Below are positions 1-10,830 of a stretch of 64,000 bases of DNA, one piece after another. The notes beneath the pieces are model-generated. The model was not told the origin of the DNA. It made no database searches and saw only the letters and a list, made by a program, of their open reading frames with translations. Positions within the stretch are counted from its first letter, which is position 1. Every line of letters begins with the position of its first letter. Origin of the DNA: Caprimulgus europaeus (Eukaryota; Chordata; Aves; Caprimulgiformes; Caprimulgidae); contig OU015524.1 of assembly GCA_907165065.1 (NCBI GenBank), forward strand, positions 35,531,295 to 35,595,294. Reading direction: 5' to 3'. The position numbers were made by a program, and so were the translations under genes.

Positions 1-3000
1 CCCTTTGGACAACCTATTGTTTTAAAACATATTAGTAAAATTTTCTTTCATTACTTTCAACAGAAGACTAAATAAAATTTGAGAAAATGTTTATGATGCT
101 TCTTGGAAGTTTCTGTCTATACTTAACTGGAAACAACTTCTGGACAACCTCAATTGTACAAAAACATTTGTACAGAGTCAACACAGTAAACCAGGAAATT
201 TTTTGGATACAAAATTCAATAGGCAGTATCATTTGAGCACTATCATAACAAGGTACAGGATACGCAGATTACTGTGATTCATGCTGAAAGTTTTAAAATT
301 TAAGATTAAATAAATGTATCTGGTCCTTCAAAATACAAAGGAGCAGATACATTTTCACTTTGGACACCATGACACCATATCATCAAATGATGTCTGGCAG
401 ATCCTTATTACAATTTTAATAAAGTACCAGAGATAAATCGACTTTTTATAGATAAGAAAGGAGGATGAATAAACATAATCTCATTCGCTTCTACTCTCTC
501 AAGGAAGAGTGGCTCAGATGGACTGCAGGCCACAACACACACATCCAACATCATTCTCAACCTCACAATTCCCTACAAAGAACAGTGAAATTGTAGGAGA
601 AACATTTTAACTCTCGCTCAAATCCAACAAAACAAGAAATAAAGAGTTCTGAAATATATGCCCTTCTTCCAAGGGAAAGCACCCAACAAAACATTCTCTC
701 ATCCCCAGTAATGGGCTAATTAAACTATAGTTGTGCACAGCAAAGCCAGGAGGAAGGACAACTGTGCAGGCCATATGAAACGGGATCAGAAGCAAGGGGA
801 AGGGAATGTTAAAAGAAGAGATACTGATGAGTGTTTAAGAGTAACATAAAAGGGAGTAGCAGAGCCATAATTCTTTCACCACCTCTGCCACAATCGTCTC
901 CTATGGTCTTGGGAAAAAATGCTTAAACCTTCCTTGATCTCCATCTACAGAATGGTGCTATTTCCCTGTTTGACACAGATACTGCCAAGTGCTCAGACAC
1001 AAAATTTCTACAGAAAGATATGCACTTCCACTGCAACTCTTCATGCAACTCTAACTTTTCATTTATAAGTTGAATGAACCACTTCAAATGAGACACAAGG
1101 CTGGAAATCAAAAGGTGAATATAAACCTAAGTATTAAATGACTGCTTCCTTTACTAAGTTCTGTCATTCCTGTGCAATGAATGAGGCAAGGATCCTGTGG
1201 AAAAAATAGAACGTAAATCTATAATTAAATACATATGCACAATAGGGAAAAATTTAAAGAGCATGAAGAATATTAATTTGGCTAATTCCTAATTCCCTAC
1301 TGCTTCATTTTACATTTACAAATTAGTGCTGTTCTTGCACTCCTTACAGAGAGAAAAATAATTTAAAAATAGGTATTTTGGAATGTGGAATAATTTTGAG
1401 GAGGAACAAGACTTATCACTGAGTATCTTCAACAGTGGAAGAGACAGAAACCTCCTGTGTTATTCTATACGCATCCTTTTCTATGCACATATATCAACCC
1501 TGTTTTGATTGAAATGTATCAGGACTGAAATACCATACAAACTGCACATGCATCAATCCAACAGAATAATAAGAATCATCTATTCATCTTAAGTTTCCAC
1601 TCAGATTAAATACTTTCATTCTTCAAGCCAGTGAAATATAGGAGGTTGGTTACTTTAACTGTACAACATGTCCCATTCACAAAATGAAACTACAAAAAAA
1701 CTCCAAAGTTTCACTGAAGCAGACTGGTGATCAAGGAGATCATTCCTTTTAAATACCAAGCTTTCATCACCTTCAATTGAAATACTGGAGCTCCTTATGA
1801 GAACAGCCAAAATCTCAGCTACCTGAAAAGCTACATTTTCCCCAATCTGTTTCTTGTTCTGGGTTTTTGTTTTTAAACAGCTTATCTATATATAATAAAA
1901 TTTTCAGGAAACAGTTATTCCTTGCCTGGACTCACTGGTACCAATTTTCAGCTGAAAACACCAACTGAGAAAATTTTAAGAATCTGAAATAACCCATAGA
2001 AAAACCTGAGTAGCTTTAATACAGGCACTGCAACTTATTCTCAATGAAAATAAAATGTATTTACAAAGTTCAGCACAAAGTTTAAAACATATACACAAAA
2101 TTTTACTCTGGTTCATAATTAGAAATAATGGATTATTAAGAACAAAGCAAAGTGATGGCTAACTGTAATCTGTCATCAGAGAATCTAAATTCAATCTTGT
2201 GTACTAGAATGCTGCTCCTACTACAGAAATACATTTAGATCTAACAATTGAAAGCAGTTTCCTAATTTCCCCACTCACAGAAGGTATCTGTTATTAGTAA
2301 TAGTAGTTAGTTTTCCAAATAGGGCATGTGAATTTGTCTTTTCTGTCTTTAGGAAGAACAAATACTTAAAAAAAAACATACTGAAAAAGTGCTGTTCACT
2401 GCCTTAAGTAGGTATTTTCAGACACAACATTCTGTTTCATGGTTGCACTTTTAAAATGTCAAATGATCAGAGTAAGAATTTCCATGTATTTTGGATAAAT
2501 AGTAAGCAAACAAGTTTAGAACAGGGACTTAAAAGCAAAAAGCACAAGCAAAACTTAATAACCATGTTAAAAATATAACAAAAATAAATCTCAGAAGACC
2601 CAAATTACTTTTGCTTTATGTATCAGGAGATATCTCTACCAAGACAAGCCTAAGCTAGAGAACAGATATAAAAATTACTTCAGTAGTATATATTTTAAAC
2701 TTCGATGCTAGAGCTCCTGAAAATCTGTGATCAGCGAAAGAACTCAGTCTACTATTGTAGGATCTCTCCTCTCTGGCTATTAAGAAGTTAATTTCCTTCA
2801 GTGTTTTTATTTTCAACTGGAAAGCCTTGAAGTCACAGTTTAGATCTTTCTTAGTCCTCTTCTGTAAAACTGAGGATGGTGAATGCTTTTGGTCTTTTAA
2901 AGGTAATAGGGAAGATAGATAGCTACAGGCAGGTTAAAAATCCCTATACATATGTAGTGACTTGCTTTTATACATTTTTTAACACAAGGCTCCCCTATCT

Positions 3001-4713
3001 TTTCATCAAAGACTTATGAGCTGCTTTTGTTGAATATTTCTAGCAGCCTATTGTGCACAGTGCATCAGGAGCTTAAATAGCCTGAGGCCAGGAAGGAAGG
3101 TGAGAAACACGTCTTCACAGGTCGATTTCCACTCTCCAAGTTTTCAAGTATTTGAGAGAAGGTCATGTTACAGCACAGATTTACATAGCAGACAAATTAC
3201 ATGACCGCCCGTTCTCAGCATTTCATAATTTCAATAAAAAAAATAGGTCAAATGAAAGGGGAGGAGAATAACCCTATCCTTTCACAGTAGTTAGAAAATT
3301 AAACAAAAAACTTACTTAGTTGTGGTTCTTGCCAAAACATTGGTAAAAATCTGTATTGACAGTAGACACAAGTTTAAAATATTTGATTTACCATTCCTTT
3401 ACAAAATCCTTTTCTTATTTAATGCCTCAAACCAACCGTAAACAAACCCAAAATGTGTGGTATTGCTCTTTTAAAGCACTGTTTTTATTATCATTAGTTC
3501 AAAACACATATTTTTTTACTAACATGCCTATTATCAAGGAATGTGTTATTAATTTCAAGAGCTTTCGTCCACAGTCTGACAGTCTAGTAGGAGTGTTAAG
3601 AAAGAGAACTGCTCTTTGTATCATCTGTCTGGATGAAAAGAAGAATAATTTAGAATAGCTTTTTTTCCCTCCTCGGAGCCTGAAATACAGTGCACTTTAA
3701 AAAGGGCAGTATTGGCCAGCCTCAGCACTGCCTGACATTATGTTTATACTAGATGGAGACTAAAATTACAGTGTTCATATCTGGCATTCTTTGAGTGCAT
3801 ATTGGCAAAATAATTAATTTTAAAAGTTTTTTTTAGAAAAAGATACTATGATATTTTCAGGATGACAACAAAATACTTTCCAAGAGCAGTTAAAGATATC
3901 ATCACACGAAACAACAAATTTAAAAGTGTTTAGGTATGTACCCATATATCTGTATTTCTCTTAGCTTACAAGACTAATACTTCCAGATAAATTCCTACCA
4001 ACACCATATAGTGTACAGTGAAAATACACTAATCATTATCCTAGGTAGCTCTCAGGATTTGTTTCAATACAGTCAAGCAGTTGTAGAGTTTAGACTGGCA
4101 TATTGCTGACATTATTGAGCAAGCAGAAAGAATAAACATGAACAGAGAAATGACTGGCTTCAATAACACTAACTGTACTTAACATTATTTCAGTTTCTAA
4201 AAATGACAAATATGAAATCTGATTTACTCTCAGCAGTAAGGAAAAGTTTTAAGCTGATGTATTTTTAAAAAGGATTGTAGTTTTAAGGAACTCCTGAACA
4301 ATTTTTTGATGACAGATTCACTGGATTATTTAGATTTTATGTGCATTTGATACCTATTCAACAAGCAAAAAGAGGAAACGGAACTTTTCGTGAATCTGAC
4401 ATTTTCTCTCTATTTACCAACACAAACTCTGAGGGATGAATTTTACCAAAAGCTTCAGCTTAGCATGTTGCAGCCCTGCAGCTGAAAATTCAGATGAAAA
4501 ATATGGGAGTTTTTGTCTGTGACACAAAAGGAACTTTTGGAAACATTTCCGAAGGATACCAGAGAGCTTGTCTAACATACAATGGTTTCTACTCAGCACA
4601 GCCCTCCAAACAAAGAGTAACAGATGCACAACTGGTATTAATAACAAAACATCTCCTCCCTCTGTTAGTCAAGAAAGGACAGCTAAGGACAAATACAGTT
4701 TCAGGGTACTTAC
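1..4713 (-). other. LTBP1: LTBP1 intron downstream of exon C (partial)
   Basis: This is AT-rich intron sequence following the exon C donor and continuing past the window edge. I see no coding similarity, no CR1 3' end and no RNA gene. The open frames here are short and compositionally biased. Two short frames on the plus strand at about 4494-4915 are antisense to exon C, not genes. Confidence 0.7.
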
Positions 4714-4881
4714 CTACTCGGAAGTTAGTGGCTGTCAGAGTGTCAGCAGCATGGCCGTTTTCACTAATGAGGGTGGTGGTATTTCCCTTCTCACAGTTGT
4801 TCTGACAGTTGCCTTTGGTACAAGTCACTTTACAGATGCTGGGTGTAAAGACCACCTTGATGCGACCAGTGTGATTTCCCA
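4714..4881 (-). CDS. LTBP1: LTBP1 internal exon C as used in the long isoform: four-cysteine segment
   Basis: This 168-bp exon (56 codons, phase 1 to phase 1) encodes GNHTGRIKVVFTPSICK followed by a compact four-cysteine cluster (CKVTC, GNC, NNC) and ISENGHAADTLTATNFRV. That order is the LTBP1 segment lying just before the second EGF-like module. Two N-glycosylation sequons are visible, NHT and NTT. The acceptor is CCACTGACAG ending at 4882 and the donor is G|GTAAGT at 4713-4708, which leaves a single G to start the Val codon of the next exon, outside the window. The segment is in the N-terminal matrix-binding part of the secreted protein. The same bases are also in the first coding exon of the short isoform, given separately. 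No disabling change is seen. Confidence 0.95.
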
Positions 4882-4936
4882 CTGTCAGTGGAGGCAAAGA
4901 AAAAAAGAAAAATAAACAGATCACTTTGGTATCCAT
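4714..4936 (-). CDS. LTBP1: LTBP1 short isoform (LTBP1S) first coding exon with start codon and signal peptide
   Basis: On the minus strand an ATG at 4936-4934 opens a frame that runs without a break into exon C. It reads MDTKVICLFFFFSLPPLTVG and then NHTGR. The N terminus of the known LTBP1S isoform has the same layout: a short MDTK start, a Phe/Leu-rich hydrophobic core, then SLPPL before NHTGR. The first 18-20 residues form a signal peptide with a lysine at position 4 and a hydrophobic stretch at about residues 5-15. Cleavage is probably near TVG/N. The start context has G at +4 but T at -3, so it is only moderate. The long-isoform splice acceptor at 4883-4882 lies inside this coding stretch. 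Transcription would come from a separate promoter at higher coordinates. I am confident because the protein matches a known isoform. Confidence 0.9.
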
Positions 4937-5335
4937 TGATTTCCTTCAAAAAGTTTTGGGAAAAAAAAAAAAAGGCGGGGGGGGGGGAGAGAAAAAGGCG
5001 ACAGGTCTACAGGAGGAGGGCAGTCTGCAGTGCTCTCTCTCATAGATCTCCAGTGGTGTCTCTGAAACAGGAGTAGGAAGCTTAGCAAACAGAACTCCGG
5101 GATCCGCTCCAAAACCACATTTAAAGTCAAGTCACTGGAGTGGGATTAGTAATCACAATGCTGCACTTTATTCACAGGCAGACAAAGAGCAATACCAAGG
5201 GCATGACAGCTTAAATAGCCAACCCTGACAGGCAGATGTAATGTAAAGAGGCTGGCTGAGCACCTAGGGGTGAATAAACTCTTGTGTCCTCCTGCATACT
5301 TTTCCTGTTTCTGCACTTATTAAGTCACTATTTGT
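4937..5335 (-). promoter_or_regulatory. LTBP1: Candidate 5' leader and promoter of the LTBP1 short isoform
   Basis: LTBP1S is known to be transcribed from its own promoter, so its leader and promoter must lie just above 4936 unless there is a further untranslated exon. On the minus strand I see TATTTAA at 5217-5211, a weak TATA-like match, which would put a start site near 5185. There is also TGACTTA, close to an AP-1 site, at about 5328-5322. The leader would contain a C11 run (4987-4977) and a U13 run (4973-4961) shortly before the start codon, and an out-of-frame ATG at 5043-5041. The region is not GC- or CpG-rich. The site matches are by eye and weak. The location is supported by the isoform structure. 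Confidence 0.4.
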
Positions 5336-8300
5336 AGCTCGACCCCTGGAAATGTTTTAGGCATGCGGCATGTCTGAAAACATCTGTCTCAAATCTCCTG
5401 GCACTCCAGCCTGAAGTGGTCAAACCTTGTGACGCAGCTGCCTGGACCCATTTTTTCACAGTTTTTTGGCACTATTTTCCACAAGGATTTACATATTATA
5501 GACTGAGCTTTGCTGTCAGCCTTTGTTTAATAAATAGCTCAGAGAAAAGGGTGAGTAAGTATCAATACTTGAAAAAACTGGTTCTGAGCTCTGAGATAAA
5601 AAATGTCTAGATTCTCTCTTTTTATTTTATATACTTCCTTACAGTCATTTTAAAAACTTGAATGTAATGAAGACTAAGCAAACACTAATTTTGAATTAAG
5701 CTTATTAGAACTTCTTGTTACAGAATTTGATTTAAAAACAGATGTATTTGATTCCACCTCTAACAGTTGAAGACAAAAAAAGATATTAAAACTATTCATT
5801 AGGAAAATTAGGGAAGAAGAACAGATTCATTTGCAATTATTTAAAAAGAAAACAGTTTGTCCTCTGCACACTTGCTAATAAATTCAGCAAGTTCTAGTAA
5901 ATATATCACAGCATCTTTGTGGAAACTGTTAATAAATATTTTCATATCAAACCTAACAATTCCAATAAATGATGCACAGAAAGAGAAGAATCTCCTTCCT
6001 CCTTATGTCATAGAAATAAAAAAGTTGCTGGATAGTTGTCTAACCTAAATACCCTCTAGACAAACATTTTTTTGAAAATCTCAAAAAAATGAAGAAAATC
6101 TTCCCACTTCAAAAGAATATAAAGCTGCCTTATTTCTGGCTCTTCATAAACAAATAAATTAAAACAATTGTGCCAACTGTTTTGTCTACAGTAAAGGCAT
6201 TGCTCTATTTGAACAGCAGCTGTAGTACAGATGCTCCCACCTTATTCTTCCTAAACAATAGTTAGCAAAAGCAGAGCCCAGACGGACACAGGGGTAAAGT
6301 GTTTCAATTAAAGGCTAGTATTGTGATTTCAGTTAATTTAGAAGACACCCTGGATTCTTGGATGCCAAGCAATTCTTACAAAAATTATTAATACATCTTT
6401 CCCAATGAGCAGACATAAGTGGCTTGCAAACTGCTAAGGCTAGAACTTCTAAGCCTTCCTTTTGTTAAGCACAGCTTTACAAGCAATACTGCCATTTCTG
6501 TATTTTATTTGCACAGTTTTATATATATCTCTTTTTAGAAAAGCCCAGTCCATTTTATATTTTATATTTTCAGATGTTTCAGTAACATTTTTCCTTTAGG
6601 ATATGATCTAATTAAAAAAACATGGTTAGTTGAGTCACAAAAGTCAGTCCTGCCTACACTGTAAAAACCAGTATTGAGGGACCCACACAAGTTCTCCAGT
6701 TTAGCTAAAAAAAAAACCCCCCAAAACCAAACAAAAACCCCAAAAAACCCACAACAAAAAACCCAAACAAAAACAAAAACCAAACCAAAACCCCAAAACA
6801 TCCCACCTTTGATTTTGCCAGTATAGGTAGAACTAAATCATTATTTAAGCCACCTTCATAGTGTTCTGTACTATGTTATTGAGTCCCGAGCTGTAGCAAA
6901 ATTTAGGCATAATGTTTATAACAAAAAATCGTATTTTAAAAATAATTTTTATCACATGGTTCAGATTTTACCAGAAAAATTCTGTAGCATAATTTTTTTC
7001 ACTAGAAGAGACACCTTAGTATGTGAATGAATGGAAATTGTAAATTTGCCTCTCACCCCTTTTGGGTGAGAAAATGTTAGCACGTTAGTTTGGAAGCAAC
7101 AACATAGGAACAGCAGTTGAACAGTACCTTCAAAAACACAGGCCAGCATCTAGAGAGATAACGAGTATCCATCAGAGTATTTAAATGTAGCTTTTCAGGG
7201 AAGTAAGAAGTCTGAAAAAATGTGATGTAAGCCTCAGCCCCTACAAATATCCAAATCATTATTCAGCAATACTTTTGCTATAAACCAAATTAAATTCTCA
7301 CAGATATTCCTGTTTTCCTAGTTGCAAAGAGCCAGAAATAAGACAGCTTCATATTCCTTTAACATGAGAAGATTTTCCTCTATCTTTCTCAGATTTATGA
7401 AAACTCTAATGAAACTATTATTTTCTTCTCCTTGCCTACCAGGCCACAGCTTTTAACTTCCTCAATTATTCTGGAGACATTTAGGAAGGATACAAAGCTA
7501 ATGATGGCCTCTGAGCTGAAAACTGACCAGTGTATAAGAAAGTGATTGAAGGCAAGAGACATTATCTTCATCCTTCTCTGTAGTTTTATTTAAGTAGGCA
7601 GTACCATCCTCACACATCCTAAGGTTTAAGGACCTTAACCATGACCATGACACATGCAGATTTAAACTGAAAACAGCCCTTTTATGGTTTTGGGATAGTT
7701 CACATTAAAGAAGGACAGTGCATTTTTAAGGTAGCATACAGATTATTTTCCTCTTTAAACTGCAGAAGCTTTACTGATGATGCCACCATGACAAAGACAT
7801 GACAATACCTGCAACTTAGATTAGCCCAAATTCTGGAAATTCTCAAATTTCTGGAAAAAAATGATGGTACTACAGCACTGCAACATACCTAGAATCATTA
7901 TTTTTAATAAATAAATAGAGACAGAAAGGTGTAATAAACTCTTCAAAACCAATTTTAAACATGTGGAAATGAAATACCTCACTCTGCTCTTAAGTATAAC
8001 ACCAGGCTGAAGTAATACAAATGTGAGATCAGATAAATAAATGAGCCTAATGAAGGATAACAAAAGCAGAAGATACAAACACCAAATAAACAGCAAATCT
8101 ACTACGAAAAATCAGAGCTAGAGATAAACTCATATTGTTGTTTTAATAAAGATAGGACAATCGGGATTACTGTTATTAGCTAAAGCTTCATCCCTGAGCT
8201 AGGCAGCAAATTCACAAGAGGGAGGCTCAGCCAAATGCACCATCATCCTCCCTTGTTGTCCAGACTCACTCACACCTAAGAACTCTTAGATACATTTGTC

Positions 8301-10136
8301 AAAGGAGATCAGTGGAAGAATGTACCCGTAATTTCTAATAATCTGTGAAACTCTTTTGAGCCAGATTTTTAAAAAGAAAAATGCCTGGGTAAAGAGATGA
8401 GATTTTAGTTGAAAATTGGCACTGTATGTATGTGATTTTTTTTCCATCTCTAAGTCACCATGATATAATATTATGAACACAGCAAGCTCCTGCTGTGATG
8501 AATTTATGATTCAACAACTGCAGAAGAAATGGAAAATATTTGTTCTGAGAAACGCTTCTGCCCTCACTGTCCATCATGACAAACTGATTGTTTTTCTGCA
8601 TTACCAGAAAAGGTGAACAAGAAAAGACAAGGCAGGTGGCAGGTTTTAGGTCCAAGTGGTCACAATGGCTCACACAGCCATGGCTGGGCAGAGATGTATA
8701 AGCGGAAGGATTTCTCCTCAACCTCCTGGGTTCTTTTGTCTGTAATGTTACTCAGCCTTCGTTTCTTTCTAGAAGAATTTCTATAAACACATTTTTTCTT
8801 GGTTTTACAGCTGCCCTCACAGCTCCAGCATTCTGCTAAGATTTAAGTAGACAGTATTCAATAGCTGTAGTGGACCTCAGAAGATTTGTGGCATGTCCCT
8901 GTTTTGCAGGAAGACAATGGGCTAGCAACATTAGTGAAAGCAGAACTGGTATTCAGTTAAAAAGATGACTACAGTGTACTGTCTCATAGGTCAAGTGGGG
9001 CGAAGACAAGAAAATACTTGAATGTGTTGAAAAAAATATGTTATTGAGTGTATGATGTTTTTGTGCTTCCCAGTGATCTAATCAAAAGGATTCAAAATAA
9101 ATGTCACAAGCAGTGGCTTATACTGGACTCGGCTGGTAGAGCTTACAAATACCTCTCCCATAATCCTTGCACAAAACTTTGTTTTGACTCTACTTTTAGA
9201 GGGGTTTGTGCATTTGGTTTTGGTTTTTGTTTTTGGGGGATTTTTTGTTTGTTTTTTAATAACTTAACTTGCAACAAACATCCTGAGGAAACAGAACTAA
9301 GCAAACTGAAGCCTTTCTGTTAGTATCTCCAAGAACGATATATGCTACTCTGTTTTCATGACACCCTACTTCTGTCCTGAACCCAGTATGTTTTCATATG
9401 TGTATCCAGACATATTCTCATCAGACCTGAAGATTTTATCTTAAAATTACATCCTTTTCCCAAAGGCAATAGATTATCTCAGGCTATTTCATGTTTTCAA
9501 ATAACAACCATGATGCATGAGGAATTAAAATGTATCTTCCCCTATCAAAGCCAATAAACTTTTAAACAGCAAATAGATTCAACATTTCAAATTCTCAGAT
9601 GACCAACTGCCTCTCTTTTTTCTTAATTAAATGCTAACAGAAAAAAAGAAGTAGAAGGAAATTGCTTATGTCCTAAAACGAGTGTCTCCCAGTTATTTCA
9701 TCAGTCCACCTGGCTTAGCTCTTACTACTAGATATGCTTGTTCAGCCAAAAGGAAAGCTGACATTGTATTTAAAAAATCAAGCACGTAAGCAAAACGTAA
9801 AATTTAAGCTTTTTGAACTATTGTTGAATGACCTTTTTACATTTTTGACAATATATGAGGAAGTTCTGCCTTATCAACACTTAGTCATCAATTTGAAACA
9901 AACAAAGAAAAAACGCCCCAAATTGTAGCTCCCAAAGATCAGAACAACCTGAAGCTTGGCTATCATACATCTCAGGTATATCAGAGTCTGGGTGATTTAC
10001 TAATGCTAAGGAGGCAAGGTTAAGAACAAAAAAAATAATAGAGAGCTAAAGACACACTAGAGGCACATACAGACCAGAAGCAGATCTTCCCTAAATTTCA
10101 GATTACACATTCAAAAGAATACAGCCCTTGCTAGGC
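5336..10136 (-). other. LTBP1: LTBP1 intron B-C, lower part: no gene seen
   Basis: AT-rich intron sequence. The only distinct structures are an A/C-rich low-complexity tract (6707-6800), a T/G-rich counterpart (about 9213-9257) and a small 8-bp-stem hairpin TCTCACCC...GGGTGAGA at 7051-7071. The apparent Phe/Trp/Gly-rich frame at 6562-6801 on the minus strand is the low-complexity tract read as protein. Confidence 0.6.
6707..6800. repeat. A/C-rich low-complexity tract
   Basis: About 90 bases made almost only of A and C, in the pattern A-run then CCC or CCCC (for example CCAAAACCAAAC and ACCCCAAAAC). The minus strand reads as TTTTGGGG-like. Similar shorter tracts occur elsewhere in the window in both orientations (9213-9257, 18832-18866, 41580-41624, 55878-55913). 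Confidence 0.85.
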
Positions 10137-10830
10137 ATAGAAAGGACTGAAATAGACTCAGAGATCGCCTAATCTCCCCTCTTTCCTTTTCCCAGCACAG
10201 GATGAAACAGCCACATTACATAAAATGTTTGTCCAGCCTATTCTCTAAACTCTTCTACTATGCAGATTCTATAGCCTCCACAAGGATTGTATTCCAGTGC
10301 TTCAGCCTCTTATTATAGAGGTATTCCTAATAGCAAACCCACATTTCCCCTGTTGAAATTCAAGTGTATTATTGCCCTGCCTTTTCTACAGCAAACTGAC
10401 AAAACCTTCTTCCTCTGTGGATCAATTTCTAACAAACTTGTAGACTGCTATTGTGAATCTCCCTCAATCTCATTTTCTCCAGATCAAAACAATCTAAACT
10501 TTTTCAGTCCAACATGCCATATTTTGCTGACCTGCAGACCTCCATTCTTTCTTGTTTTGCTTTTCATACCACTCACTTGGTCCTCATCTTTATTCAAAAA
10601 CGCCATCCAAAACTAGACAATACTGCAAGCTGAGGTCTGATCAGGTGGGGAGAGCAGCAGAATGACTTAATACAACTTGCGTAAAAAGCGTCTGTTGGTA
10701 TATCTCACTTTTCTCCCTCAGCAGTGCACTATTGATACTTCATACTCAGAATTAGTCTGCAGGCTAGGCCAAACAGACACAAGTCTCCCAAATCCTGTTC
10801 CGATCTGTTGATATAGACGTTATCCCAGTG
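10137..10830 (-). mobile_element. Ancient, heavily decayed CR1/L3-like retrotransposon relic
   Basis: Read in minus-oriented CR1 layout, this stretch preserves the expected landmarks in order. They are CATAGAA...GGACTGAAATAGACT at the 3' end, TTCCAGTGCTTCAGCC, then TTCCTAAT...AAACC, then CTCATTTTCTCCAGA..AAACAATCTAAACTTTTTCAGTCC, then CCAAAACTAGACAATACTGCAAGC..GAGGTCTGATCAG. The same landmarks occur in order in the younger minus-strand CR1 at 25071-25830 (for example CCAGAACTGGATGCAGTACTCC). The divergence is far greater than in any other copy here, which implies an insertion before the radiation of birds. The plus-strand 109-codon frame at 10287-10616 is a chance frame across the relic. Boundaries are approximate, and the part above 10680 is weak. 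Confidence 0.6.

Noticed and set aside
4494-4915. Plus-strand open frames of 103 and 115 codons
   Set aside because: They lie on the opposite strand to LTBP1 exon C and its flanks. The minus frame matches a known protein and has correct splice sites.
6562-6801. Minus-strand Gly/Phe/Trp/Val-rich peptide resembling a membrane protein
   Set aside because: A translation of an A/C low-complexity tract.
7051-7071. Small hairpin TCTCACCC...GGGTGAGA as a possible terminator or RNA element
   Set aside because: An 8-bp stem is expected by chance in a window this size, and there is no adjoining transcript end.
10287-10616. Plus-strand 109-codon frame with hydrophobic residues
   Set aside because: Falls across an old antisense CR1-like relic. 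The sequence is explained by that relic.
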